Source: an uncultured Bacteroides sp. (GTDB taxonomy: Bacteria; Bacteroidota; Bacteroidia; Bacteroidales; Bacteroidaceae). Taken from it: a stretch of 5,184 nt of DNA. The stretch is taken from positions 1 to 5,184 of the forward strand of contig USSR01000518.1 in NCBI GenBank assembly GCA_900557355.1, in the 5' to 3' direction. The notes beneath the pieces were generated by a model. The model saw only the letters and a list, made by a program, of their open reading frames with translations. It was not told the origin of the DNA and searched no databases. Position numbers and translations under genes: made by a program. Positions 1 to 4,389 of this stretch are shown piece by piece. Every line of letters starts with the position of its first letter. The stretch's first letter is position 1.

Positions 1-59
1 TCAGTTACCCGTACGTCAGTTTAGCAAACTGGTGGTTTCAGCCACTCACCCACACTTCC
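1..59 (-). tRNA. tRNA-Ser (anticodon GCU), 3' end cut by window edge
   Basis: Read on the minus strand, the 5' end is at position 59. The acceptor strand is GGAAGTG, followed by T8 and G9. The D arm has stem GGT/ACC and a loop with the conserved A14, G15, G18-G19 and A21. The anticodon stem is CCAGT/ACTGA around the seven-base loop TTGCTAA, giving anticodon GCT, which reads the serine codons AGC and AGU. Sequence after the anticodon stem (CGTACGGGTAACTGA) starts a long variable arm, as expected for a class II tRNA such as tRNA-Ser. The T arm, acceptor 3' strand and CCA lie beyond the window, so the acceptor pairing cannot be checked. Base pair 27-43 reads C-A, an apparent mismatch at the top of the anticodon stem; the other four pairs are Watson-Crick. 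A promoter lies just upstream. The gene diverges from the MATE gene. Confidence 0.88.
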
Positions 60-89
60 TTAAACCTGCATTGTTTCTCAAATGCGGTG

Positions 90-121
90 CAAATGTATGG
101 TAAACTTTTGGACTATGCAAA
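90..121 (-). promoter_or_regulatory. Bacteroides-type -33/-7 promoter of the tRNA-Ser gene
   Basis: On the minus strand a TTTG (-33 element, 118-121) is followed after 20 bases by TACATTTG (90-97), an exact match to the Bacteroides -7 consensus TAnnTTTG. The -7 box ends 30 bases before the tRNA 5' end, so the leader removed by RNase P would be about 25 nucleotides. That leader contains a short GCATT/AATGC hairpin (68-72 with 81-85). Upstream of the -33 element lies an A/T-tract region (about 122-145) that could act as an UP-like element, but this is only a composition argument. Confidence 0.75.
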
Positions 122-210
122 TCTTTCCATTATATTTTTTTCTGACTTTTTTCAGGAAAAGGTGTAATCTACTAAAAGTCAAAAGCAAAGACTAAAAAAA
201 TAATTTATTA

Positions 211-240
211 GGTATTGATGAGACTGTATCAGGATATACC
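211..240. repeat. Imperfect 30-bp dyad upstream of the MATE promoter
   Basis: GGTAT at 211-215 pairs with ATACC at 236-240, and inside it TTGAT (215-219) is partly mirrored by ATCA (228-231). The spacing between the inner half-sites is 8 bases, so this does not fit the 4-base spacing of the two FNR-like boxes elsewhere in the window. It sits about 37 bp upstream of the box at 255-270 and could be an additional operator or chance. The rest of the gap between the tRNA promoter and the MATE promoter (122-254) is AT-rich; apart from this dyad I see no gene or clear signal in it. Confidence 0.3.
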
Positions 241-254
241 CCGAAGAACTAATA

Positions 255-270
255 TTTGACCTATATCAAT
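255..270. promoter_or_regulatory. FNR-like operator upstream of the MATE gene
   Basis: The bases TTTGACCTATATCAAT contain TTGAC-N4-ATCAA (256-269), one base from the E. coli FNR consensus TTGAT-N4-ATCAA. The site agrees with the palindrome before the Crp/Fnr gene (1697-1712) at 12 of 16 positions. Its centre (262.5) lies about 41 bp before the transcription start predicted from the -7 box at 292-299, the position used by class II CRP/FNR activators, which contact RNA polymerase while replacing the -35/-33 element. I infer that the Crp/Fnr protein encoded at 1763-2347 binds here and activates the pump. No binding data can be seen from sequence. Confidence 0.6.
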
Positions 271-291
271 CTCTTTTCTCTTCCCATTCCG

Positions 292-299
292 TACCTTTG
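292..299 (+). promoter_or_regulatory. -7 promoter element of the MATE gene
   Basis: TACCTTTG matches the Bacteroides -7 consensus TAnnTTTG exactly and is identical to the -7 box of the downstream Crp/Fnr gene (1720-1727). No TTTG occurs at the normal 19-21 base spacing; the nearest TTTG upstream (255-258) is 33 bases away and is part of the FNR-like box. A promoter with a good -7 and no -33 is what an activator-dependent promoter would look like. The predicted start of transcription is near 303, giving a leader of about 34 nucleotides before the ATG at 337. Confidence 0.6.
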
Positions 300-336
300 C
301 GCGATTTTTCATCACCGGATTTCAAACACATACGAA

Positions 337-1683
337 ATGATACATCAGGAAAGCTTAAAAAAGCGACTTGCCAAACTCGCTGCCCCTATATTTATAGAGA
401 CCCTGCTCATCATGATGCTGGGTGCTGTAGATACTATTATGTTGAGCCGCCACTCAGACAGTAGCGTTGCCGCCGTAGGAGTGGTCAACCAGATCATCAT
501 GCTTACTTTCCTTATACGCGAGGTTATCAATCTTGGCACCTCCGTTCTTTGTTCCCAATACCTCGGTGCACGTTTGCAGAAGAAAGTAGTCCAAGTAGTC
601 GGTGTATCCATTCTTGTAAATATAGTGATCGGCATCTCTGTCAGCTTGTTCCTTTTTTCTTGTGCCGGACCGATTCTACGCCTCATGGGACTCACTCCCG
701 AACTGATGACAGACGGTATGGACTATATGCGCATCGTGGGTGCCTTCGCTTTCTTCCAAGCTATCTCTCTGACCCTTTCCGCCTCTCTGCGTAGTGCCAA
801 CAAAGCCATCTATCCAATGCTGGTAACCGTCGTTGTCAACATACTTAATATCATAGGTAACTACTCCCTTATCTTCGGTCGCTTCGGCTTCCCGGAACTT
901 GGTGTAGAAGGTGCTGCCATTTCCACAGCTTTCAGCCGCGGAGTTTCCATGGTGCTGCTATTCATTATCCTGTTCCGCAAGCATATCCACCGTTTCCCTA
1001 TCGCTTATTTCCGTCCATTCCCATGGACAGAACTAAAGAACCTGATGAAAGTAGGGTTACCTTCCGCCGGAGAACAGCTCTCTTACAGTTCATCACAAGT
1101 AGTGATTACCTTCTTCATCAATATGCTGGGCGTAGAGGCACTGGCCACCCGTACCTACTGCGTCAACATTATCATGTTCGCCTACCTCTTCAGCATTGCC
1201 ATGGCACAAGGAGGTGCCATCTGCATCGGTCATCTCATCGGAGAGGGAAAACCTCATGCCGCCTTCCTCATGGGAAAATACGTGATGAAGAAATCCGTAA
1301 TGATTACCGTCATACTTTCCACGGTTCTTGCTGTCTTTGGAAACACTATTTTCCACTGGCTGACTTCCAACGAAGAGATCATCCGACTGGGCACTACTAT
1401 CCTCATCATCGACGTTATTCTTGAAATCGGACGACCTATCAATATTTTTGCCACGAATGCCTTGCGTGCAGCCGGCGACGTCAACTATCCGTTTTACGTC
1501 GGACTGGTGGTTCAGTGGAGCGTTGCCGTCGGACTGGGATACATCTTCGGCATTCCTTTGGAATGGGGCATCTGTGGTATGTGGGTTGCCTTTCTGTTGG
1601 ATGAAAACATCCGGGGAGCCATCTTCGTGCGACGCTGGTATAGCATGAAGTGGACAACAAAGGGGTTTGTCGCTAAGCACTAA
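337..1683 (+). CDS. MATE-family efflux transporter
   Basis: This encodes a 448-residue inner-membrane protein, the normal MATE length, expected to have 12 transmembrane helices in two six-helix halves. MATE proteins export cationic drugs or metabolites in exchange for H+ or Na+. Visible family features in the first half are P17 and D32 in helix 1 (GAVDTIML), spaced as Pro26 and Asp41 are in PfMATE and likely the cation-coupling site. Next come YLGAR after helix 2 (75-79) and N168/N171 followed by IFG and LGVEGAA (about 168-194). The second half opens at VGLP (239-242) and includes GDVNYP (380-385) in its last part. The start is placed at the ATG at 337. An in-frame TTG at 256 would start inside the operator, upstream of the -7 box, so it cannot belong to the predicted transcript. 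There is no clear Shine-Dalgarno sequence. The gene lies 79 bp before the Crp/Fnr gene with no terminator visible between them, so partial co-transcription is possible. Substrate and coupling ion are not predictable. Confidence 0.93.
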   Translation: MIHQESLKKRLAKLAAPIFIETLLIMMLGAVDTIMLSRHSDSSVAAVGVVNQIIMLTFLIREVINLGTSVLCSQYLGARLQKKVVQVVGVSILVNIVIGISVSLFLFSCAGPILRLMGLTPELMTDGMDYMRIVGAFAFFQAISLTLSASLRSANKAIYPMLVTVVVNILNIIGNYSLIFGRFGFPELGVEGAAISTAFSRGVSMVLLFIILFRKHIHRFPIAYFRPFPWTELKNLMKVGLPSAGEQLSYSSSQVVITFFINMLGVEALATRTYCVNIIMFAYLFSIAMAQGGAICIGHLIGEGKPHAAFLMGKYVMKKSVMITVILSTVLAVFGNTIFHWLTSNEEIIRLGTTILIIDVILEIGRPINIFATNALRAAGDVNYPFYVGLVVQWSVAVGLGYIFGIPLEWGICGMWVAFLLDENIRGAIFVRRWYSMKWTTKGFVAKH

Positions 1684-1696
1684 TCATTTCAGAAGG

Positions 1697-1712
1697 TTTG
1701 ATTTAAATCAAA
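1697..1712. promoter_or_regulatory. Perfect 16-bp palindrome, FNR-type operator over the -33 element
   Basis: TTTGATTTAAATCAAA is its own reverse complement. It contains an exact FNR box, TTGAT-TTAA-ATCAA (1698-1711). The left end of the palindrome is also the TTTG -33 element of the promoter, so a protein bound here would block RNA polymerase. Its centre lies about 26 bp before the predicted transcription start, a repressor position rather than an activator one. I infer autorepression by the Crp/Fnr-type product of the next gene. Confidence 0.7.
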
Positions 1713-1727
1713 TCTTTCTTACCTTTG
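1697..1727 (+). promoter_or_regulatory. Bacteroides-type -33/-7 promoter of the Crp/Fnr gene
   Basis: TTTG (1697-1700), a 19-base spacer and TACCTTTG (1720-1727) match the Bacteroides consensus at every defined position. The predicted transcription start is near 1731, giving a leader of about 32 nucleotides to the ATG at 1763. The regulator can therefore be transcribed separately from the MATE gene. Confidence 0.8.
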
Positions 1728-1762
1728 TGCCCGGAAACGGTTATTAATACCAGCGAACAATT

Positions 1763-2347
1763 ATGGATACACTATTAAAAGAAACAGTTAATGCCACTGT
1801 GAATTCCCGTTATCCGGGTATGGCACCTGAGGGTAGAAAACTGATAGAAGAAATTCTGATCCGCAAAGAGCTGGAAAAGGGTGAACTCCTATTCAAGGAA
1901 GGACAAGTCTGCCACCACATGGCATTTGTGGGTAAAGGCATGATGCGTCAGTTCTATTACAAAAACGGTAAAGACGTCACCGAGCACTTTTCCTACGAAG
2001 GCTGTGTCATCATCTGTATAGAAAGTACATTGAAGCAAGAACCTACCCGCCTGATGGCAGAAGCTCTGGAACCTTGCACAGTATACCTCCTCCCCTACGA
2101 TAAATTCATGAGATTGACAGAAATCTCTTGGGAAATCAATATGTTCTACCGCAAGATACTGGAGTATTCACTCATCGTATCTCAAGTGAAAGCTGACTCC
2201 TGGCGGTTCGAAACAGCACGCGAACGCTACAATATGCTGATGCATACCCACCCGGAAGTCATCAAACGGGCACCATTGTCACATATCGCATCTTATTTGC
2301 TGATGACGCCCGAAACCCTCAGTCGCGTACGCTCGGGCATACTGTAA
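1763..2347 (+). CDS. Crp/Fnr-superfamily transcriptional regulator
   Basis: This encodes a 194-residue cytoplasmic DNA-binding protein, a usual length for the short Crp/Fnr proteins of Bacteroidetes. Residues about 25-115 form the cyclic-nucleotide-binding-type beta roll (ELLFKEGQVCHHMAFVGKG near 41-59). A dimerization helix follows (about 120-160), then a winged helix-turn-helix (IASYLLMTPETLSRVR, 175-190). The recognition helix has E184, S187 and R188, the E-x-x-S-R pattern with which E. coli FNR (Glu209, Ser212, Arg213) reads TTGAT. This fits the TTGAT-type boxes before this gene and before the MATE gene. The phosphate-binding cassette of CRP (GE...RSA) is missing; the matching stretch is FSYEGCVIICIES. 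Cysteines 50, 81, 85 and 105 are not the N-terminal cluster that holds the FNR iron-sulfur centre. The signal is therefore unknown. The protein ends only six residues after R188, two bases before a 75-bp palindrome. It is convergent with the creatininase-family gene. Confidence 0.92.
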   Translation: MDTLLKETVNATVNSRYPGMAPEGRKLIEEILIRKELEKGELLFKEGQVCHHMAFVGKGMMRQFYYKNGKDVTEHFSYEGCVIICIESTLKQEPTRLMAEALEPCTVYLLPYDKFMRLTEISWEINMFYRKILEYSLIVSQVKADSWRFETARERYNMLMHTHPEVIKRAPLSHIASYLLMTPETLSRVRSGIL

Positions 2348-2349
2348 AT

Positions 2350-2424
2350 TGCCACACCTCAGCAAGGCAAATGCCACACCTCGTGGTCGCCCAAGTGTGG
2401 CATTTGCCCCGTTCAGGTGTGGTA
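2350..2424. repeat. 75-bp nested palindrome, four copies of a TGCCACACCT-like motif
   Basis: Two direct copies of TGCCACACCTC (2350-2360, 2372-2382) face two inverted copies (2393-2402, reading TGCCACACTT on the minus strand; 2414-2424, reading TACCACACCTG). Both pairs are offset by 22 bp. The inner 14-bp perfect stem (2366-2379 with 2395-2408, 15-base loop) and the outer 10-bp stem (2350-2359 with 2415-2424, one G-T) share the same centre at 2387. Three more pairs can form between the stems, so about 27 of 30 positions pair. It lies between two convergent genes and could slow polymerase from both sides, but neither side ends in a T-tract, so it is not a classical intrinsic terminator. The layout resembles REP/BIME-like repeats or a tiny palindromic mobile element. 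The rest of the junction (2425-2467) shows nothing clear. Confidence 0.8.
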
Positions 2425-2467
2425 TCGCAGACACCGACAGGTAACTAAACTAAGTGACAAGCTACGC

Positions 2468-3229
2468 TTAGTAAAGTTCGCCCTGCCCTACTTCCGTGAA
2501 GAGCTTGGCAAGCTTTTCGATAATAGGCTTCACATAGCGTTCACCTTTTTCGGCCGTAGCTTTCTTGGGGTTTCCTACTCCGCTATCCACTGTGGCTTTA
2601 TCCCAATGGCGCGGTGCCCAACCCACCTTTTCGTTCAACGAGGAAATAGCAAAAGGCTTAGAATCCCCATCACCTGCCTCATCCAGATTTACCAGCTCCG
2701 GATGATAGTGCATCATTACGGAAGTTTCCTGTTCACCGGCATGGTCATCTATTTCAGCTTCAAAATAACCTTTCGTGGGAACAAGGCTAAACCAGTCGGT
2801 AGCAATAATCAGGAAGTCCGGATAGCTAAAGGCAAGGTCGCGTATCATACCTTTGAAATTATTCCCCCCATGCCCACTGACAATAATCAGTTTACGCATG
2901 CCCTGAGCATAAAGAGAAGCGACAATATCTTCCAGAATAGCCTGTTGGGTGGCATAACGGGTATGTATGCAGAAGGGAAGTTCACGCTGCCCGGGGTTGT
3001 GGGCGCCGAATGGAACAGGAGGCATCACCATACAACGTACACCGGAACGTTCCAGTGCCAGCGTAGCGGCGTCTACAGCAATGTCATGGGGCAAAATGCA
3101 ATCGGTGAGATACGGAAGATGTAAGTTATGAGGCTCTGTTGCGCCCCAGGGAAGTATGACAGCATCATACTTCACATCCTTCACTTTTCCATAGCAGGAA
3201 ACAGCAAGGTCAATTTCTCTTTTTTCCAT
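2468..3229 (-). CDS. Creatininase-family metal-dependent amidohydrolase
   Basis: This encodes a 253-residue protein, typical length for the family and without a signal peptide, so cytoplasmic. The defining motif is near the N-terminus: LPWGATEPHNLHLPYLTD (26-43) corresponds to the usual PxGxxEQHGPHLPLxTD, with E32, H34 and D43 as metal ligands. The second motif GHGGNN has H120, and HAGEQETS (163-170) follows. Creatininase of Pseudomonas has a glutamate two residues after the matching histidine where this protein has glycine, as in many family members that are not creatininases. The family includes creatinine amidohydrolases, ArfB-type formamide hydrolases of archaeal flavin synthesis and the mycofactocin peptidase MftE; which reaction this one catalyses cannot be told. 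P33 replaces the common glutamine of EQH and N35 the common glycine. It lies 101 bp downstream of the AraC-type gene on the same strand. I find no good -33/-7 promoter in that gap, so it may be read from upstream. The start is the ATG at 3229. Confidence 0.9.
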   Translation of the reverse strand: MEKREIDLAVSCYGKVKDVKYDAVILPWGATEPHNLHLPYLTDCILPHDIAVDAATLALERSGVRCMVMPPVPFGAHNPGQRELPFCIHTRYATQQAILEDIVASLYAQGMRKLIIVSGHGGNNFKGMIRDLAFSYPDFLIIATDWFSLVPTKGYFEAEIDDHAGEQETSVMMHYHPELVNLDEAGDGDSKPFAISSLNEKVGWAPRHWDKATVDSGVGNPKKATAEKGERYVKPIIEKLAKLFTEVGQGELY

Positions 3230-3259
3230 GTTTTCTTATTTTTGGGGGTATATTTCAAA

Positions 3260-3322
3260 TATTAATTATTAAATATTAGGTATTAAGGCTGCGCTATCAC
3301 ACTGCAAAATTAATAATTAATA
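3260..3322. repeat. 13-bp AT-only inverted repeat between the AraC and creatininase genes
   Basis: TATTAATTATTAA (3260-3272) is the exact reverse complement of TTAATAATTAATA (3310-3322); the arms are 37 bases apart. All 26 arm bases are A or T, so chance similarity is more likely than for a mixed sequence and the RNA hairpin would be weak. It fills most of the 101-bp gap. It could be a regulatory dyad, a weak transcript end for the AraC gene or a relic of a small mobile element; no choice can be made from sequence alone. Confidence 0.45.
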
Positions 3323-3330
3323 GTTAACGC

Positions 3331-4203
3331 TTATTGCTTACGATATTCTTTCGGAGACATTCCGGTGTGATGCTTGAAATATTTGCCAAAAAAAGACTGG
3401 TTGGCAAAATGCAGTTCATCGGAGATTTCCTGAATGCTCATTTCGGAAGATTTCAACAAAGCTTTTGCCTCCAGAATGACAAGACTGTCTATCCACTCTC
3501 CGGCAGTCTTTCCACTGACTTCTTTTACAGCTGTAGAAAGATGTTTGGCTGTCAGGAACATTTTGTCGGCATAATAGGCAACACTGCGTTCCTGTTTGTA
3601 TGATTCTGTAATTGCACGGACAAAACGCTCAAAGAGATCCTCTTTCCTACTTTTTACTTTTCTGACAGTAGGCTCATTGCCTTGATAGATGCTATATATC
3701 TCATAGAAAAGAGAAAGTATCAATCCCTGAGTAATCTCTTTACGGAAAGGATTGTCTTTCAATTTTACCTTCTTTTGGAGGAAAGAGTAATACTCCTGCA
3801 CAGCCTCCATTTGTTCCGGATTGAGGCGCACACAGGGCTGCTCTTTAATCATAAAAAACAGAGGAAATAACTGCTGTACCGTGGGGAGCACATCATCTAT
3901 AAACTGTCCGGAGACAACTATAAAAACACCGGTGAAATCATCCGAACGCTCTACCTGCTGCAAAATCTGTTCGGGCAAAGTAACTACAAGAACACCTTCG
4001 GTAAGCTCATGTTCTTTCAGGTTGATGCGTATCTTGCAATGCCCTTTCATACAGAGTGTCAGACAGGATGCATTCAGGCGTGTAGGATAACCGAACAAAG
4101 GGATATCTCCTATATTGTCGAATATGGCAAAATCATTCCCAATAAAATCCATTGCCGGAAAACGGCGAATAGTTGCAATATCTACGTTCTTTATATTTTT
4201 CAT
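3331..4203 (-). CDS. AraC-family transcriptional regulator
   Basis: This encodes a 290-residue cytoplasmic regulator of normal AraC length. The N-terminal part (about 25-110) looks like a cupin-type sensor domain (FGYPTRL, CMKGHCKIRINLKE, GVLVVTLPEQ). The linker is about 130-190. The C-terminal domain carries two helix-turn-helix units: the first at about 208-230 (SVAYYADKMFLTAKHLSTAV) and the second at about 256-279. The second holds the family signature ISDELHFANQSFFGKYFKHH, then GMSPKEYR at the end. It lies 186 bp downstream of a TonB-dependent receptor gene, behind a terminator, and 101 bp before the creatininase-family gene, all on the minus strand. AraC-type genes next to TonB receptor genes in Bacteroidetes often control uptake of the receptor's ligand, so these neighbours are likely targets; this is inference. 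The effector is unknown. The start is the ATG at 4203; no strong Shine-Dalgarno sequence beyond an AAAGGGA-like stretch just before it. Confidence 0.93.
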   Translation of the reverse strand: MKNIKNVDIATIRRFPAMDFIGNDFAIFDNIGDIPLFGYPTRLNASCLTLCMKGHCKIRINLKEHELTEGVLVVTLPEQILQQVERSDDFTGVFIVVSGQFIDDVLPTVQQLFPLFFMIKEQPCVRLNPEQMEAVQEYYSFLQKKVKLKDNPFRKEITQGLILSLFYEIYSIYQGNEPTVRKVKSRKEDLFERFVRAITESYKQERSVAYYADKMFLTAKHLSTAVKEVSGKTAGEWIDSLVILEAKALLKSSEMSIQEISDELHFANQSFFGKYFKHHTGMSPKEYRKQ

Positions 4204-4224
4204 CTCCCTTTCTTATTTGCGTGG

Positions 4225-4232
4225 CAAACTTA
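4225..4232 (-). promoter_or_regulatory. Probable -7 promoter element of the AraC-type gene
   Basis: On the minus strand TAAGTTTG matches the Bacteroides -7 consensus TAnnTTTG and ends 21 bases before the ATG at 4203. No TTTG is found at the normal -33 spacing; TTTC/TTTT stretches near 4247-4251 and 4258-4261 are off in sequence or distance. The region where a -33 element should be is occupied by an inverted repeat (4237-4264), which suggests a regulated promoter. Confidence 0.5.
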
Positions 4233-4236
4233 AGCA

Positions 4237-4264
4237 ATATTTCGCTGAAAACCGTCCGAAATAT
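4237..4264. promoter_or_regulatory. Candidate operator: 8-bp inverted repeat before the AraC-type gene
   Basis: ATATTTCG (4237-4244) and CGAAATAT (4257-4264) are perfect reverse complements separated by 12 bases, with arm centres 20 bp apart, close to two helical turns. The repeat lies directly upstream of the -7 box at 4225-4232 and covers the -33 region. It may bind the AraC-type protein itself or another dimeric regulator. AraC-family sites are more often direct repeats, so the binding protein is uncertain. Confidence 0.45.
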
Positions 4265-4301
4265 CCTAAAAAAAAGAAAAAGGGAACATTTCAACAAGAA
4301 A

Positions 4302-4342
4302 GGGCTTATGAAATTATGCTCTTGCAATAAATTCATAAGCCC
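4302..4342 (-). terminator. Hairpin terminator after the TonB-dependent receptor gene
   Basis: GGGCTTATGAA (4302-4312) and TTCATAAGCCC (4332-4342) pair perfectly over 11 bp. The stem continues inside with TTAT/ATAA and GC/GC around a TCTT loop, interrupted by one A-A mismatch and one bulged A. Read on the minus strand, the stem is followed by TTTCTTGTT, then further T-rich runs (4268-4281). It begins 48 bases after the TAG stop of the receptor gene. On the plus strand it is not followed by a T-tract, so it acts in one direction. It should separate the receptor transcript from that of the AraC-type gene. Confidence 0.75.
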
Positions 4343-4369
4343 ATACAATAATTTTGCAAACACTTGCAA
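4322..4369. repeat. Three TTGCAA palindromes between the receptor stop and its terminator
   Basis: TTGCAA occurs at 4322-4327, 4354-4359 and 4364-4369. The last two are exactly 10 bp apart and the first is 32 bp from the second, so all lie on roughly the same face of the helix. CTTGCAATA is repeated as a 9-mer at 4321-4329 and 4363-4371. The first copy is in the loop side of the terminator hairpin. Function, if any, is unknown. Confidence 0.3.
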
Positions 4370-4389
4370 TATTAAATTTAGACCTCAGC

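Noticed and set aside
1..59. tRNA-Ser as an attachment site of an integrated element
   Set aside because: No integrase or flanking direct repeat is visible, and the 3' end of the tRNA, where integration usually occurs, lies outside the window.
256..336. A 27-codon upstream extension of the MATE gene starting at TTG 256
   Set aside because: The TTG is part of the FNR-like box and lies upstream of the TACCTTTG promoter element, so it would not be in the mRNA. The extra residues are not typical of MATE N-termini, and ATG 337 starts a normal-length protein.
1093..1680. 195-codon open frame on the minus strand opposite the MATE gene
   Set aside because: It lies entirely inside the MATE coding region, its translation resembles no known protein and is rich in His, Asp and Ser as shadow frames often are.
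2350..2424. Classical rho-independent terminator between the convergent genes
   Set aside because: The stem is strong but no T-tract follows on either strand; reported as a palindromic repeat.
2417..3124. 235-codon open frame on the plus strand opposite the creatininase-family gene
   Set aside because: The minus-strand protein has complete family motifs and metal ligands; the plus-strand frame has no recognisable domain and overlaps the palindrome at its start.
3230..3330. A -33/-7 promoter for the creatininase-family gene
   Set aside because: A minus-strand TTTG at 3305-3308 is followed only by TACCTAAT at 22 bases, and another box (AATATTTG, 3256-3263) has a mismatch and no partner at normal distance. 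Neither is good enough to annotate.
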